From assembly GCF_003664585.1 (NCBI RefSeq), contig NZ_RCHI01000015.1, positions 37,850 through 101,849 on the forward strand: a stretch of DNA of 64,000 nucleotides. Direction: 5' to 3'. This DNA is from Paenirhodobacter hankyongi (lineage in GTDB: Bacteria > Pseudomonadota > Alphaproteobacteria > Rhodobacterales > Rhodobacteraceae). Position numbers and translations under genes: made by a program. A model generated the notes under the pieces. It made no database searches, was not told the DNA's origin, and worked only from the letters and a program-made list of their open reading frames with translations. Positions 9,353 to 18,091 of the stretch are shown here, in pieces (the first letter of the stretch is position 1; each line of letters begins with the position of its first letter).

Positions 9353-10651
9353 ATGGCCAACGTCGTGGTTGTCGGAGCCCAATGGGGCGACGAGGGCAAG
9401 GGCAAGATCGTCGACTGGCTGAGCGAGCGCGCCGACGTCATCGCGCGGTTCCAGGGCGGTCACAACGCGGGCCACACGCTGGTCGTGAACGGTGTCGTCT
9501 ACAAGCTGAACGCGCTGCCCTCGGGCGTGGTGCGCGGCGGCAAGCTCAGCGTGATCGGCAACGGTGTCGTGCTCGATCCGTGGCACCTGCTGAACGAGAT
9601 CAAGAAGATCGGTGAACAGGGGGTCGAGATCACCCCCGACAACCTGATGGTGGCCGAGAACACCCCGCTCATCATGCCGTTCCACGGCGAGCTCGACCGC
9701 GCCCGCGAGGCGCAGGCGGCGGGCTCGAACGCGAAGATCGGCACCACCGGCCGCGGCATCGGCCCGTGCTATGAAGACAAGGTGGGCCGTCGCGTGATCC
9801 GCGTCGCCGACCTCGCCGATCCGGCGACGCTCGAGCAGCGCGTCGACCGCGCGCTTGTCCACCACAACGCGCTGCGCGCCGGTCTCGGCCTCGGGCCGAT
9901 CGACCGTGCCGCGCTGCTGAAGGAGCTGAACGCGATCTCGGCGGCGGTGCTGCAATACGCCAAGCCCGTCTGGAAGGTGATGAACGAGATGCGCCGCGCC
10001 GGCAAACGCATCCTCTTCGAGGGCGCGCAGGGCTCGCTTCTCGACATCGACTTCGGCACCTATCCCTATGTGACCTCGTCGAACGTGATCGCCGGGCAGG
10101 CGGCGACGGGTGTCGGCCTCGGGCCGAATGCGATCGACTTCGTGCTCGGCATCGTCAAGGCCTACACCACCCGCGTCGGCGCCGGCCCGTTCCCGACCGA
10201 GCTGCTCGACGCCGACGGCGACCGTCTGGGCGAGCGTGGCCGCGAGTTCGGCACGGTCACCGGGCGCAAGCGTCGCTGCGGCTGGTTCGATGCGGCCCTG
10301 GTGCGCCAGACCTGCGCGATCTCGGGCATCAACGGCATCGCGCTGACCAAGCTCGACGTGCTCGACGGCTTCGACACGATCAAGATCTGCACCGGCTATT
10401 CGCTTGACGGCGAGGTGCTCGATTATCTTCCGACCGCGGCCGAGGCGCAGGCGCGCTGCACGCCGATCTATGAAGAGGTCGAGGGCTGGAAGGAATCGAC
10501 CGAGGGGGCGCGGTCGTGGAACGACCTGCCCGGCGCCGCGGTGAAATACGTGCGCCGGATCGAGGAGCTGATCCAGTGCCCGGTCGCGATGCTCTCGACG
10601 AGCCCCGAGCGCGACGACACGATCCTCGTCACCGACCCCTTCGCGGACTGA
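9353..10651 (+). CDS. purA: Adenylosuccinate synthetase
   Basis: Catalyses GTP-dependent condensation of IMP with aspartate, the first committed step to AMP. The 432 residues match the family length. The N-terminal [11 protein letters not shown] loop with catalytic Asp and the GHNAGHT motif are present, as are the IMP-binding [18 protein letters not shown] segment and the GTP-binding KLDVLDGF near the C-terminus. ATG 9353 follows AGGAG by 6 nt. DUF2842 starts 1 nt after its stop and is probably co-transcribed. Confidence 0.98.
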   Translation: MANVVVVGAQWGDEGKGKIVDWLSERADVIARFQGGHNAGHTLVVNGVVYKLNALPSGVVRGGKLSVIGNGVVLDPWHLLNEIKKIGEQGVEITPDNLMVAENTPLIMPFHGELDRAREAQAAGSNAKIGTTGRGIGPCYEDKVGRRVIRVADLADPATLEQRVDRALVHHNALRAGLGLGPIDRAALLKELNAISAAVLQYAKPVWKVMNEMRRAGKRILFEGAQGSLLDIDFGTYPYVTSSNVIAGQAATGVGLGPNAIDFVLGIVKAYTTRVGAGPFPTELLDADGDRLGERGREFGTVTGRKRRCGWFDAALVRQTCAISGINGIALTKLDVLDGFDTIKICTGYSLDGEVLDYLPTAAEAQARCTPIYEEVEGWKESTEGARSWNDLPGAAVKYVRRIEELIQCPVAMLSTSPERDDTILVTDPFAD

Positions 10652-10652
10652 G

Positions 10653-10889
10653 ATGGCGCTCGGCTACAAGACCCGCAAGCGGCTGGCGCTGCTTGCGCTT
10701 CTGGTCGGGCTGCCGGCCTATATCATCGTCGCGGTGAGCGTGGTGAACATGGCCGAGGCCCGCTGGGGGATGATGCCCTGGTGGGGATCGCTCGCGGTCT
10801 ATGTCGGGCTCGGCGTCCTCTGGGCGCTGCCGCTGAAGCCGGTCTTCACCGGCGTGGGCCAGCCCGACCCGGACGCCAAACGCGACTGA
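10653..10889 (+). CDS. DUF2842 family small membrane protein
   Basis: A 78-residue protein of unknown function, DUF2842 family, common in alphaproteobacteria. Two membrane segments are visible (LALLALLVGLPAYIIVAVSV and WGSLAVYVGLGVLWALPLKP), separated by a short loop with conserved Trp residues. It begins 1 nt after purA, indicating translational coupling, and a terminator follows 10 bp after its stop. No enzymatic motif is visible. Confidence 0.85.
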   Translation: MALGYKTRKRLALLALLVGLPAYIIVAVSVVNMAEARWGMMPWWGSLAVYVGLGVLWALPLKPVFTGVGQPDPDAKRD

Positions 10890-10896
10890 AACGCAA

Positions 10897-10925
10897 AACG
10901 GAGGGGCTTGCCCCTCCGTTTTTCT
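10897..10925. terminator. Terminator closing the purA-DUF2842 unit
   Basis: Perfect 10-bp stem AACGGAGGGG / CCCCTCCGTT with loop CTTG followed by TTTCT. It separates the plus-strand unit from a minus-strand gene ending at 10943 and may act in both directions. Confidence 0.88.
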
Positions 10926-10942
10926 GTCATCGGTGCCTGAGC

Positions 10943-13396
10943 TCAGGCGCGCTTTTCGAAATATTGCGACTGTTCGGTGATCGCGTATTGGCCGCGCTTC
11001 ACCTTGGCGATCTTGCCCTGGCGCAGCAGCTGGCCGAAGCTGCGCAGCCGGTCCTCGCGGCTGAAGCTGCCCTCGCCGATCGCGGTCACCTTGCTCATGA
11101 TCTGCGGCGGCGAGAAATGCGGCCGGCCCTCGACCTGCGCGGTATAGGCGGCGGCGGCCTCGAGCAGATCCGACAGGCCCTGCGTGCCGCGCGCCTGCGC
11201 GAAGTCGGCAAAGCTTTCGGCGCCGCCCTGCGGGGCGACGACGTCCTCGGCCAGAAGCTGCGCGGTGCTGACCCGGCGCGGGCGCACCGGCATCGCCGGC
11301 TGCACCGCGGGCGCCGTCTGGATCTGGTCGACGCGCTGCTCGGAAACCAGCACGAGCGGCGCCTGGCGCGGCTCGACCGGCTCGGGGCGGGCGCTCGCCA
11401 CGCCGTGCAGCACCGGGCGGCGCGGCCGCACGGCATGGGTCAGGTCGTCGCGATAGGGGCGGGTCTCGTCTGCCGCCTCTTCCTTGCGGCCACCGCGCGC
11501 CAGCCGTTCGGCCACCGTCGCCGCGACCGCCGCCTTGAGGTGCGCGATCGCGGAAAGACGGCGGCGATTCTCGTGCCCCGAAAGCTGGGCGTCGGCCTCT
11601 TCCATCAGCCGTGTCACGTCGTCCTCATGCGAGGCGGCGGCAGGCGTCTGAGCGATCCGGCGCGGGATGACGGGGGCGGCGGGCTCCACCACGGCAGCTT
11701 CGGTGGCCTCGAGGGCCTCGTCCGGCAGCATCGCGGCGATCTGCGCGGCCATCTCCTCGGGTTCGATCCCGGCAGGCGCCTCGGCCTCGGGTGCGAGGGC
11801 AACCTCCGGCAGCGGCGCCTCTTCGGGCGCCGGCGCGGTCTCGCCGAGATGGGCGGCAAGGGCCGCAGCGATCGTGTCCTCGGCCATCTCCTCGGGGGCG
11901 AGGGTCTCGGCCGCGCGCGTGTCGAGGGCGGGGGCCTCGGCGGGCTCCTCGCTCAGCGCTTCGAACGCCTCGGGGAAATCCCAGTCCTCCGCCGCGGCGG
12001 CCAGCGCCGCATCGGTATCGGCGCCGGTCAGCGCTTCGCCCTCATCCTCGTCGAAATCTTCCTCGAGCGCGGCAAGCTCGGCCATCAGCTCGGCTTCCTG
12101 CTCGGGGGTGAGCGCCGGGCCGTCGTCTGCAGCCGGCACGGTTTCGGCGGCAAGACGCGCCGCGACCAGGGCCGCGACATCCTCCTCCGTGGGCGCCGCA
12201 TCGGCAGAAACTGCCTCGACCTCCGGCGCCGCAGGCGGCATCTCGGCGGGCGCCGCGGCGACCGGCGCGGGCTCGATCCGGCGCACCTTGATGACCCGGG
12301 CGCGCAGCGGCGGGCGCGGCGCCTCGACCTCGGGGGCGGCGACTTCCTCGGCGGCCGCGGTCATCTCGGGCTCTTCGGTTGCATGACGCGCCGCGCGTCG
12401 GGCGGCATGGCGTTCGGACAAGCCCGGCGGCGACACGGCTTCGGACGACTGCGCCGCCGCGCTCGGCTCGGCCGGGGCCTCCGCCTCGGTTTCAGGCTGG
12501 CCGGCTTCGGGCAGTTCGACGCCCGCTTCCGGCAGGAACATGGCCGCGAAATCCGCCTCTTCGACGAGGGGCTCCTCGACGACCGCCTCCTCGACGACGG
12601 TCTCCGCCGCGACGGGGGCTTCGATGGCGGGTTCCGGCTCTGCGGGTTCCTCGACCGGGGCTTCGGCCGCGGGCGCGATCTCTTCGAGGTCGGAGGCGAG
12701 GGGCTCCTCGAACGCGGCGGGGGCCTCGGCGATCGGTTCCTCGGCGACCGTCTCCTCGGCAATTTCGGCCACCGGCTCGGCCTCGGGCATCGACTCGCTC
12801 ACCGCGACCGGTGCTTCGGCCGGCGCCTCAATCGCCTCCTCGATCGGCGCCACGGCGGGCGTCGTGGCGGCCGCGGCCTTCGCCGTGGCCACGGCGGCCC
12901 GGATCCGCTGCAGTTTTGCCGCGACCGATTCGCTCACCGGGTCGGCGCTTTGCGGGACCACGAAGGGGACAGGCTCCGGCGCGACCGGGGCTTCGGGTTC
13001 GGAGCGGACCGGCTCGGGCGCCTCGGCTGCGGGGGCCGCGACCACCGGTTCCTCTGCCACGGGGGCGGAAACCTCGGACGAGGGCGCGGCGGTCGGCGCG
13101 GGTTCGGGGGCGCGGATCTCGGCGGGGGCAGGCGCGGTCTCCTCGGCCTGACGCAGGATCACGCCGTTGCGCTGGATCTTCGCCTCGACGCGGCGCTGGA
13201 TCTCGCGCTCGGCGATGCGGTGCAGCATCTCGGCGTCGGGCTGTGGTGGCTCGGCGCCGAAATAGCGGTCATCGGCGGCCAGATCCCGGAAATATTCCGC
13301 GATCGCCTTCATCGTGTTGAACGGCTCGTCGAACCCCTCCAGCGTGCAGGAGAAGGTGCCGTAGGAGACGGTCAGAATCTTGCTTGCACCAACCAT
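10943..13396 (-). CDS. Very long Glu/Ala/Pro-rich protein of unknown function
   Basis: An 817-residue protein that I cannot assign to a named family. It has a compact N-terminal part (about residues 1-85, beginning MVGASKILTVSYGTFSCTLE), a roughly 500-residue low-complexity middle rich in Glu, Ala and Pro with repeated short acidic blocks, and a basic, ordered C-terminal part (about 600-817) with LARGGRKEEAADETRPYRDD and an ending FGQLLRQGKIAKVKRGQYAI resembling a helix-turn-helix. There is no signal peptide or membrane segment. It stands alone between purA-DUF2842 and thiamin pyrophosphokinase. The architecture suggests two interaction domains joined by a long flexible acidic linker. Confidence 0.75.
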   Translation of the reverse strand: MVGASKILTVSYGTFSCTLEGFDEPFNTMKAIAEYFRDLAADDRYFGAEPPQPDAEMLHRIAEREIQRRVEAKIQRNGVILRQAEETAPAPAEIRAPEPAPTAAPSSEVSAPVAEEPVVAAPAAEAPEPVRSEPEAPVAPEPVPFVVPQSADPVSESVAAKLQRIRAAVATAKAAAATTPAVAPIEEAIEAPAEAPVAVSESMPEAEPVAEIAEETVAEEPIAEAPAAFEEPLASDLEEIAPAAEAPVEEPAEPEPAIEAPVAAETVVEEAVVEEPLVEEADFAAMFLPEAGVELPEAGQPETEAEAPAEPSAAAQSSEAVSPPGLSERHAARRAARHATEEPEMTAAAEEVAAPEVEAPRPPLRARVIKVRRIEPAPVAAAPAEMPPAAPEVEAVSADAAPTEEDVAALVAARLAAETVPAADDGPALTPEQEAELMAELAALEEDFDEDEGEALTGADTDAALAAAAEDWDFPEAFEALSEEPAEAPALDTRAAETLAPEEMAEDTIAAALAAHLGETAPAPEEAPLPEVALAPEAEAPAGIEPEEMAAQIAAMLPDEALEATEAAVVEPAAPVIPRRIAQTPAAASHEDDVTRLMEEADAQLSGHENRRRLSAIAHLKAAVAATVAERLARGGRKEEAADETRPYRDDLTHAVRPRRPVLHGVASARPEPVEPRQAPLVLVSEQRVDQIQTAPAVQPAMPVRPRRVSTAQLLAEDVVAPQGGAESFADFAQARGTQGLSDLLEAAAAYTAQVEGRPHFSPPQIMSKVTAIGEGSFSREDRLRSFGQLLRQGKIAKVKRGQYAITEQSQYFEKRA

Positions 13397-13448
13397 GGAA
13401 CGCTCGCTTTCTACTAGATCCGGTTCCGTCCACGATCCTGTTGAACTG

Positions 13449-13493
13449 GTGCTTTCCCGTGAACGGAAAAAGGCAAATGCAGGGAATTTTTCC
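13449..13493. promoter_or_regulatory. Dyad between the 817-aa gene and the thiN gene
   Basis: GGAAAAA (13465-13471) and TTTTTCC (13487-13493) form a perfect inverted repeat around a 15-bp spacer. GTGCTTTCC occurs twice as a direct repeat, at 13449 and about 52 bp later. The region between the two divergent genes is only about 140 bp, so this is a candidate control site for either; no regulator is identified. Confidence 0.35.
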
Positions 13494-13537
13494 GGTCGCG
13501 GTTGTGCTTTCCTGCCTTAATCGCCATCAATCATGGC

Positions 13538-14197
13538 ATGGAAAGACACATTGTCCAGTATCGTGGCGGGGTGACCCTGCTTGGCGGTGGCGCGGTCGAG
13601 GCGGCGGATCTGCACGCCGCGCTGGCGCTGGCGCCGGCGCTTGTGGCGGCCGATGGCGGTGGTGACCGGGCGCTGGCCTTCGGGCTGATGCCCGAGGCGG
13701 TGATCGGCGACATGGACAGCCTGAGCCCGGCCGGTGCGGCGGCAATCGGTCCCGCGCGCCTGCACCGCATCGCCGAGCAGGACAGCACCGATTTCGGCAA
13801 ATGCCTGACCCATGTCGGGGCGCGCTTCTTCATCGGGCTGGGCTTCACCGGGCTCAGGCTCGACCACACCCTTGCCGCGCTCAGCGATCTGGCGCAGCGG
13901 CCCGACCGCGCCGTGGTGCTGATCTCGGAAGACGAGCTGATCTTTCGCGCCCCGCCCGAGATCGCGCTCGACCTGCCGCTGGGGGAGCGGCTGTCGCTGT
14001 TCCCCTTCGGTCCGGCCTCGGGCACGGCAGAGGGGCTGCGCTGGCCGATCGAGGGGCTGAATTTCACCCCCGCCGGCCGCGTCGGCACCTCGAACGAGGT
14101 CAGCGGCCCGGTGCGGCTTTGCCTGGCGGGAGAGATGCTGGTGCTGCTGCCGAAGCGGCATCTGGCCGGCGTGCTTGCCGCGCTCGGGTTGCGGTGA
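13538..14197 (+). CDS. Thiamin pyrophosphokinase
   Basis: Transfers pyrophosphate from ATP to thiamin, making thiamin diphosphate. The 219 residues contain the family motifs VAADGGGDRAL, EAVIGDMDSLSP (metal-binding Asp residues) and the DSTDF region followed by GFTGLRLDHTLAALS, then a C-terminal beta domain with LNFTPAGRVGTSNEVSG. ATG 13538 is the best start although no strong Shine-Dalgarno precedes it; an earlier TTG at 13502 remains possible. Its 3' end overlaps a convergent transporter gene by 98 bp. Confidence 0.9.
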   Translation: MERHIVQYRGGVTLLGGGAVEAADLHAALALAPALVAADGGGDRALAFGLMPEAVIGDMDSLSPAGAAAIGPARLHRIAEQDSTDFGKCLTHVGARFFIGLGFTGLRLDHTLAALSDLAQRPDRAVVLISEDELIFRAPPEIALDLPLGERLSLFPFGPASGTAEGLRWPIEGLNFTPAGRVGTSNEVSGPVRLCLAGEMLVLLPKRHLAGVLAALGLR

Positions 14198-15077
14198 TGC
14201 GCTCGCGGTGGATGATGTAGAGCCCCGAGCCGGTGATGATCGCGACGCCGATCCAGGTCAGCAGGTTCGGGAAGTCGCCGAACACCAGATAGCCGAAGAG
14301 CGTGGCGGTCAGCATCTCGAAATAATGCAGCGGCGCCAGCGTCGAGGAGGGCGCGAAGGACAGCGCATAGCTCATCGCCATGTGGCTGACCGTCGAGGCG
14401 ATGCCGACGCAGGCGCACCACAGCCAGAAGATCCCCTCGGGTCGGCCGAAGCTCAGCTCGCTCAGCCCGCTGCTGCTGCCAAGCGCCAGCAGCGGCAGGC
14501 ACAGCAGCGTGGCGAAGACCGCGGTGTGGAACTGCATCACAACCGGGTCGACATCGCGCGACAGCGCCCGCGTCAGCAGGATGTAGAGCGCGAAGCTGAC
14601 CGCGGTGCCGAGCGGAAAGAAGGCCACGGCGCCGAAATGGCTGAAGGACGGCTGGATCACGAAGAGCGCGCCGATGAAGCCCACGACCGAGGCCGCAAGG
14701 CGCCGCGGCCCGACCTCCTCATGCAGCACGAAGCGGCCGATGAACAGGATCACGAAGGGCTCGACGAAGGCGATGGCCAGCGCATCGGCGATCGGCATCA
14801 CCTGCACCGCGGCGACGAAGCAATAGGTCGCCGTCATCGAGACGAAGGCGCGCGCCACGCTCAGCGCGAGCACCCGCCCGCCGATCCGCAGCGGCAGCCG
14901 CAGCGCGACAACCAGCGGTGCCATCAGCAGCCCCTGCACGACATAGCGGCCAAGCGTGACGGTGCCCACCGGCACCGCCTGCGCGGCCAGTTTCGAGGCC
15001 ACGTCGATCAGCGGCGCCAGCGCGCAGAAGGTGAGCATCAGGGCGATGCCGGGAAAGATGCGGTCCGGGCGTGTCAT
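14100..15077 (-). CDS. DMT superfamily (EamA) transporter
   Basis: Inner-membrane drug/metabolite transporter of 325 residues with ten predicted membrane helices arranged as two EamA repeats. The segment DVASKLAAQAVPVGTVTLGR near the N-terminus and the second-repeat FAPSSTLAPLHYFEMLTATL are typical. The substrate is unknown. After the last helix (GVAIITGSGLYIIHRE) it has a basic Ala/Pro-rich tail of about 30 residues encoded antisense to the end of thiN; homologues commonly stop nearer the last helix. Confidence 0.88.
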   Translation of the reverse strand: MTRPDRIFPGIALMLTFCALAPLIDVASKLAAQAVPVGTVTLGRYVVQGLLMAPLVVALRLPLRIGGRVLALSVARAFVSMTATYCFVAAVQVMPIADALAIAFVEPFVILFIGRFVLHEEVGPRRLAASVVGFIGALFVIQPSFSHFGAVAFFPLGTAVSFALYILLTRALSRDVDPVVMQFHTAVFATLLCLPLLALGSSSGLSELSFGRPEGIFWLWCACVGIASTVSHMAMSYALSFAPSSTLAPLHYFEMLTATLFGYLVFGDFPNLLTWIGVAIITGSGLYIIHRERITATRARQARRPDAASAAAPASLPPGKAAPGR

Positions 15078-15143
15078 CCGGAACCGCTATCGCCCCGCGC
15101 GGGCGCCGTCCATCCTGAAAGTGACGACGCCCTGCCGGCGGGC

Positions 15144-15704
15144 TCAGCCGCGGCGGTCGCGCGCGATCTCGGCAAGGAGCCGCTCGCAGGCGGCGGCGGC
15201 GAAATCAAGGACGGCGCGGTCGGTGAAGCGGCCGTCGGTCATGCGCTGATGCACGCCGCCGATCACCACCTCGGGCGTCGCGACCGGGCGCGAGAGGGTC
15301 GAGGCAAAGGCCTCGCGCAGCTGGTATTGCGCCCGCACGCCGCCGGTCGAGGCCATCGAGCAGGTGACGATCAGCACCGGCTTGTCCTTCAGCGGCGAGG
15401 CGAAGGCCGGGCGCGAGGCCCAGTCGATGGCGTTCTTCAGCACGCCGGGAGTGCCGTGGTTGTATTCGGTCGAGACGACGATCAGCCCCTCGGCCGCCTC
15501 GATCGCGCCGCGCAGCGCCGCGACGGGGGCGGGGCGGGGCTCGATGTCGAGATCCTGATTGTAGAGCGGCAGGGCGCCGATCGGGGCGATGGCGGTCTCG
15601 GCGCGCGGCGCGATCTCGGCAGCGATCGCCTCGAGCACGGCGGCGCAATAGGAGGCCTTGCGCAGGCTTCCGGGGATGCCCAGCAGGCGGAAGGGGGTGG
15701 TCAT
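15144..15704 (-). CDS. NADPH-dependent FMN reductase
   Basis: Flavodoxin-like reductase of 186 residues. The FMN phosphate-binding loop GIPGSLRKASYCAA lies at the N-terminus and the second signature, IVVSTEYNHGTPGVLKNAID, in the middle, as in ArsH/azoreductase-like NADPH-dependent FMN reductases. ATG 15704 is supported by AAGGA upstream and by the family N-terminus; a longer frame exists but covers the divergent promoter. It is divergent from an AraC regulator that may control it. Confidence 0.9.
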   Translation of the reverse strand: MTTPFRLLGIPGSLRKASYCAAVLEAIAAEIAPRAETAIAPIGALPLYNQDLDIEPRPAPVAALRGAIEAAEGLIVVSTEYNHGTPGVLKNAIDWASRPAFASPLKDKPVLIVTCSMASTGGVRAQYQLREAFASTLSRPVATPEVVIGGVHQRMTDGRFTDRAVLDFAAAACERLLAEIARDRRG

Positions 15705-15745
15705 GGTCGGTCCGGTCCTTGTCTTCGGCCGCCCGAAGCGGCCCT

Positions 15746-15785
15746 GCGGATGGCTATATATCGAAAGATGTGCTATCCGCTTTCG
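15746..15785. promoter_or_regulatory. Dyads in the FMN reductase/AraC divergent region
   Basis: GCGGAT (15746-15751) with ATCCGC (15775-15780), and CGAAAG (15762-15767) with CTTTCG (15780-15785), form two interlocked inverted repeats around an AT-rich TATATAT. Likely operator/promoter region for the two divergent genes. Confidence 0.45.
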
Positions 15786-15816
15786 TGAAGCAGCCAAATG
15801 CTGCGGAGGAACGGCC

Positions 15817-16629
15817 ATGCTGCCCGAAGACGCCCCCACGCCGAACCCGGTCCTTGCGCTGTCGCGCGACCATGCCCGGGGCGCCCGTGTCGGGCGCCAT
15901 GCGCATACCTGCGCGCAGCTGATCTTCCTGCTGACCGGGGCGATGCGGATCGTGCTTGATGACCGGGTGTTCTCGGTGCCGCCGGGGCAGGCGGCCTTCC
16001 TGCCGCATGGCGTGCCGCATGCCGCCGATTACACCGAGCGCAGCGCGGTGCGCATGGCCTATCTCGACCCCGCGGCCTTTCCCGATCTGCCGCGCGAGAC
16101 CGCGGTGCTGCCACTTGGCGGGCTGCTGCGCGAACTGGTGTTGCGCGCGATCGCGCTCGACCCCATGGCGCGCTGGAGCCCGGCCGAGATGCGCGCGATG
16201 CAGGTTCTGGCCGACGAGATCTGCCGTGCGCGCGATCGGGCACCCGGCCTCGCGCTTGGTCGCGACGCGCGGCTGCGGCGGGTGACCGAGGCGCTCGTCG
16301 CCGATCCCTCTGACCGGCGCAGCCTGCCGGACTGGGCGGCGACCGCTTCGGTGGCCGAGCGCACGCTGGCGCGGCTGTTCCTGCGCGAGACCGGGCTCTC
16401 CTTCGCGCGCTGGCGCACCCGGCTGCAGATCGCCCGCGCGGTCGAGGCGCTGGCCGCTGGCCGCCCGGTGACGCAGATTGCCTATGATCTCGGCTATGCC
16501 AGCCCCTCGGCCTTCACCGCGATGTTCACCCGCGAGACCGGGCATCCGCCGCATCTGAGCCGCGCCACGCTGCCCGGTGCCGAAGATGGCCGCCCGTCTT
16601 TCTCCTTGCCCGAAATACCTCGGGGGTGA
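15817..16629 (+). CDS. AraC-family transcriptional regulator with cupin sensor domain
   Basis: A 270-residue regulator. The N-terminal AraC-type cupin (HAHTCAQLIFLLTGAMRIVL, then PPGQAAFLPHGVPHAADY) is followed by two helix-turn-helices: TASVAERTLARLFLRETGLS and VTQIAYDLGYASPSAFTAMF. ATG 15817 has GGAGGA 6 nt upstream. The last residues (FSLPEIPRG) and the stop codon are supplied by the intergenic repeat element, so the ancestral C-terminus has been replaced or extended. It is divergent from the FMN reductase, its probable target. Confidence 0.92.
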   Translation: MLPEDAPTPNPVLALSRDHARGARVGRHAHTCAQLIFLLTGAMRIVLDDRVFSVPPGQAAFLPHGVPHAADYTERSAVRMAYLDPAAFPDLPRETAVLPLGGLLRELVLRAIALDPMARWSPAEMRAMQVLADEICRARDRAPGLALGRDARLRRVTEALVADPSDRRSLPDWAATASVAERTLARLFLRETGLSFARWRTRLQIARAVEALAAGRPVTQIAYDLGYASPSAFTAMFTRETGHPPHLSRATLPGAEDGRPSFSLPEIPRG

Positions 16630-16761
16630 GGCCCGTCAGGGCCGAGGGGGCAGCGCCCCCTTTTGGCCCGAGGGATCGGTGCCCGGCCGGGGCAGGGGGG
16701 CGCTGCCCCCTCTGGCCTGCGGCCATTCACCCCCGGGATATTTGAGGCAATTGGAAGCGGA
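16598..16761. repeat. Intergenic repeat pair after the AraC gene
   Basis: First half (16598-16661): TCTCCTTGCCCGAAATACC arm and perfect palindrome at 16645-16661; it overlaps the AraC 3' end. Second half (about 16690-16761): the palindrome with one extra G (AGGGGGGC-GCT-GCCCCCT) followed by the arm subtype CACCCCCGGGATATTTGAGG and GCAATTGGAAG, in plus polarity. Confidence 0.85.
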
Positions 16762-16781
16762 GAAGGCTGGTTGCTTGCCCG

Positions 16782-16869
16782 GCGTGCGCCAAGGGCACCC
16801 GGCCCTCGCTTGCGCTTCGGGCGTTCGCCAAAGGCACCCGGCCCTGCGCTTGCGCTTCGGGCGTTCGCC
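16782..16869. repeat. Short tandem duplication of about 40 bp
   Basis: Two consecutive units (16782-16820 and 16821-16860) share GGCACCCGGCCCT and GCTTGCGCTTCGGGCG with few differences, followed by a truncated third start (GCGTTCGCC at 16861). Non-coding, between the repeat pair and the purU 3' hairpin. No function seen. Confidence 0.75.
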
Positions 16870-16898
16870 GCTTTGAACGCTCCACTGGAGCTTTCAAT

Positions 16899-16917
16899 CC
16901 CGGCGCGATGCGCCGGG
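16899..16917 (-). terminator. Hairpin after purU
   Basis: Perfect 8-bp stem CCCGGCGC / GCGCCGGG with a 3-nt loop, 8 nt past the purU stop. It lacks a clear U tract on the transcript, so termination may be weak or the hairpin may only stabilise the mRNA end. Confidence 0.55.
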
Positions 16918-16925
16918 ACCGCGGC

Positions 16926-17810
16926 TCACCCCATCCGTTCGGAGGCGTAGGAGCCGGGGCTGGCCGGGAAGACCACGGTCTTGCTGCCGTTGATGAAGGC
17001 GCGGTGGTGGATATGGGCGTGGATCGCGCGGGCGAGCACCTGCGCCTCGACATCGCGGCCAAGGCTCACGTAATCCTCGGGCGACTGCGCATGCGTCACA
17101 CGCACCGTGTCCTGCTCGATGATCGGGCCCTCGTCGAGATCGGCGGTGACGTAATGCGCCGTCGCGCCGATGAGCTTCACGCCGCGCTCATAGGCCTGCT
17201 TGTAGGGGTTGGCGCCCTTGAAGCTCGGCAGGAAGGAGTGGTGGATGTTGATGATCCGCCCCGACATCTTGGCGCACAGCGCATCCGACAGGATCTGCAT
17301 GTAGCGCGCCAGCACCACGAGCTCGGCCCCGGTCTCGTCGACCACGCGCAGCAGCTCGGCCTCGGCCTGGGGCTTGTTCTCCTTCGTGACGCGGATGTGG
17401 TAGAAGGGGATGTCGTGGTTCACCACCACCTTCTGATAGGTCAGGTGGTTCGAGATCACGCCGACGATCTCGATCGGCAGCGCGCCGATGCGGGTCCGGT
17501 AGAGCAGGTCGTTCAGGCAATGGCCGAAGTTCGACACCATCAGCAGCACCTTCATCTTGCACGCCTGATCGTGCAGCGCCCAGTCCATGCCGAAGGCCTC
17601 GGCGATCGGGGCGAAGCCCGCCTCGAGTGCCTCGCGGCTGGCGCCGGTCTGCGATTCGATGCTGACGCGCATGAAGAAGCGGTGGTTCTGCGCGTCGTCA
17701 TACTGGTGCGAGTCGGAGATGTTGCAGCCGTTCTCGGCCAGATAGCTGGCGATCGCGGCGACGATGCCGCGGGTCGTCTTGCAGGTCACCGTAAGCACGT
17801 AGGAAGTCAT
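16926..17810 (-). CDS. purU: Formyltetrahydrofolate deformylase
   Basis: Hydrolyses 10-formyl-THF to THF and formate, balancing one-carbon pools, which fits the presence of the glycine cleavage operon in the same window. The 294 residues contain an N-terminal ACT domain (about 1-80) and a formyltransferase fold with the catalytic triad Asn188-His190 (IINIHHSFLPSFKG) and Asp226 (HYVTADLDEGPI). The ATG at 17810 has AAGGA about 9 nt upstream and matches family N-termini. Confidence 0.97.
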   Translation of the reverse strand: MTSYVLTVTCKTTRGIVAAIASYLAENGCNISDSHQYDDAQNHRFFMRVSIESQTGASREALEAGFAPIAEAFGMDWALHDQACKMKVLLMVSNFGHCLNDLLYRTRIGALPIEIVGVISNHLTYQKVVVNHDIPFYHIRVTKENKPQAEAELLRVVDETGAELVVLARYMQILSDALCAKMSGRIINIHHSFLPSFKGANPYKQAYERGVKLIGATAHYVTADLDEGPIIEQDTVRVTHAQSPEDYVSLGRDVEAQVLARAIHAHIHHRAFINGSKTVVFPASPGSYASERMG

Positions 17811-17985
17811 TCTCGGGTCCTTCGCTGGGCCCTTGCGGGCGTGTTGGGGGCAATCTCTCCTGCCGCGCGACCGAGGGCCAGCCGGGATACGACGCGAAGG
17901 GCGCGAAAAGCGGCGCGGGCGGTGTCGCAAACGAGACGCGGGTTTCCGATAGTGGAGCGCGGCGGCCTGTCGCGGCGGCGCCCCC

Positions 17986-18091
17986 TTGCACCGGGGGGCC
18001 GTGCCGCCTACCTTCTTCGGGACGCGGGTGCATGGACCGCGATGGAGTGTGGATGTCGGAGATTGTGTGAGAGGCTCCCTGTCGGGGAGCC
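17986..18091 (+). promoter_or_regulatory. Candidate promoter and small-ORF leader before the YjhX gene
   Basis: TTGCAC (17986-17991), 17 bp, TACCTT (18009-18014) is a modest promoter match. The leader then holds overlapping small ORFs: a 12-codon ORF 18032-18070 (MDRDGVWMSEIV) and a 17-codon ORF 18042-18095 (MECGCRRLCERLPVGEP). A 7-bp hairpin, GGCTCCC (18073-18079) / GGGAGCC (18085-18091), follows directly. In E. coli the homologous topAI operon is reported to be controlled through a leader ORF, hence the interest; here it is inference. Confidence 0.35.

Noticed and set aside
10781..13417. An 878-codon open frame on the plus strand, Gly/Arg/His-rich
   Set aside because: Antisense to the 817-aa minus-strand gene; low complexity of the real gene keeps the other strand open. 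The minus-strand protein has ordered ends, a start adjacent to a promoter gap and a terminator at its end.
16782..16869. CRISPR array
   Set aside because: Only two adjacent units with no spacers; a plain tandem duplication.
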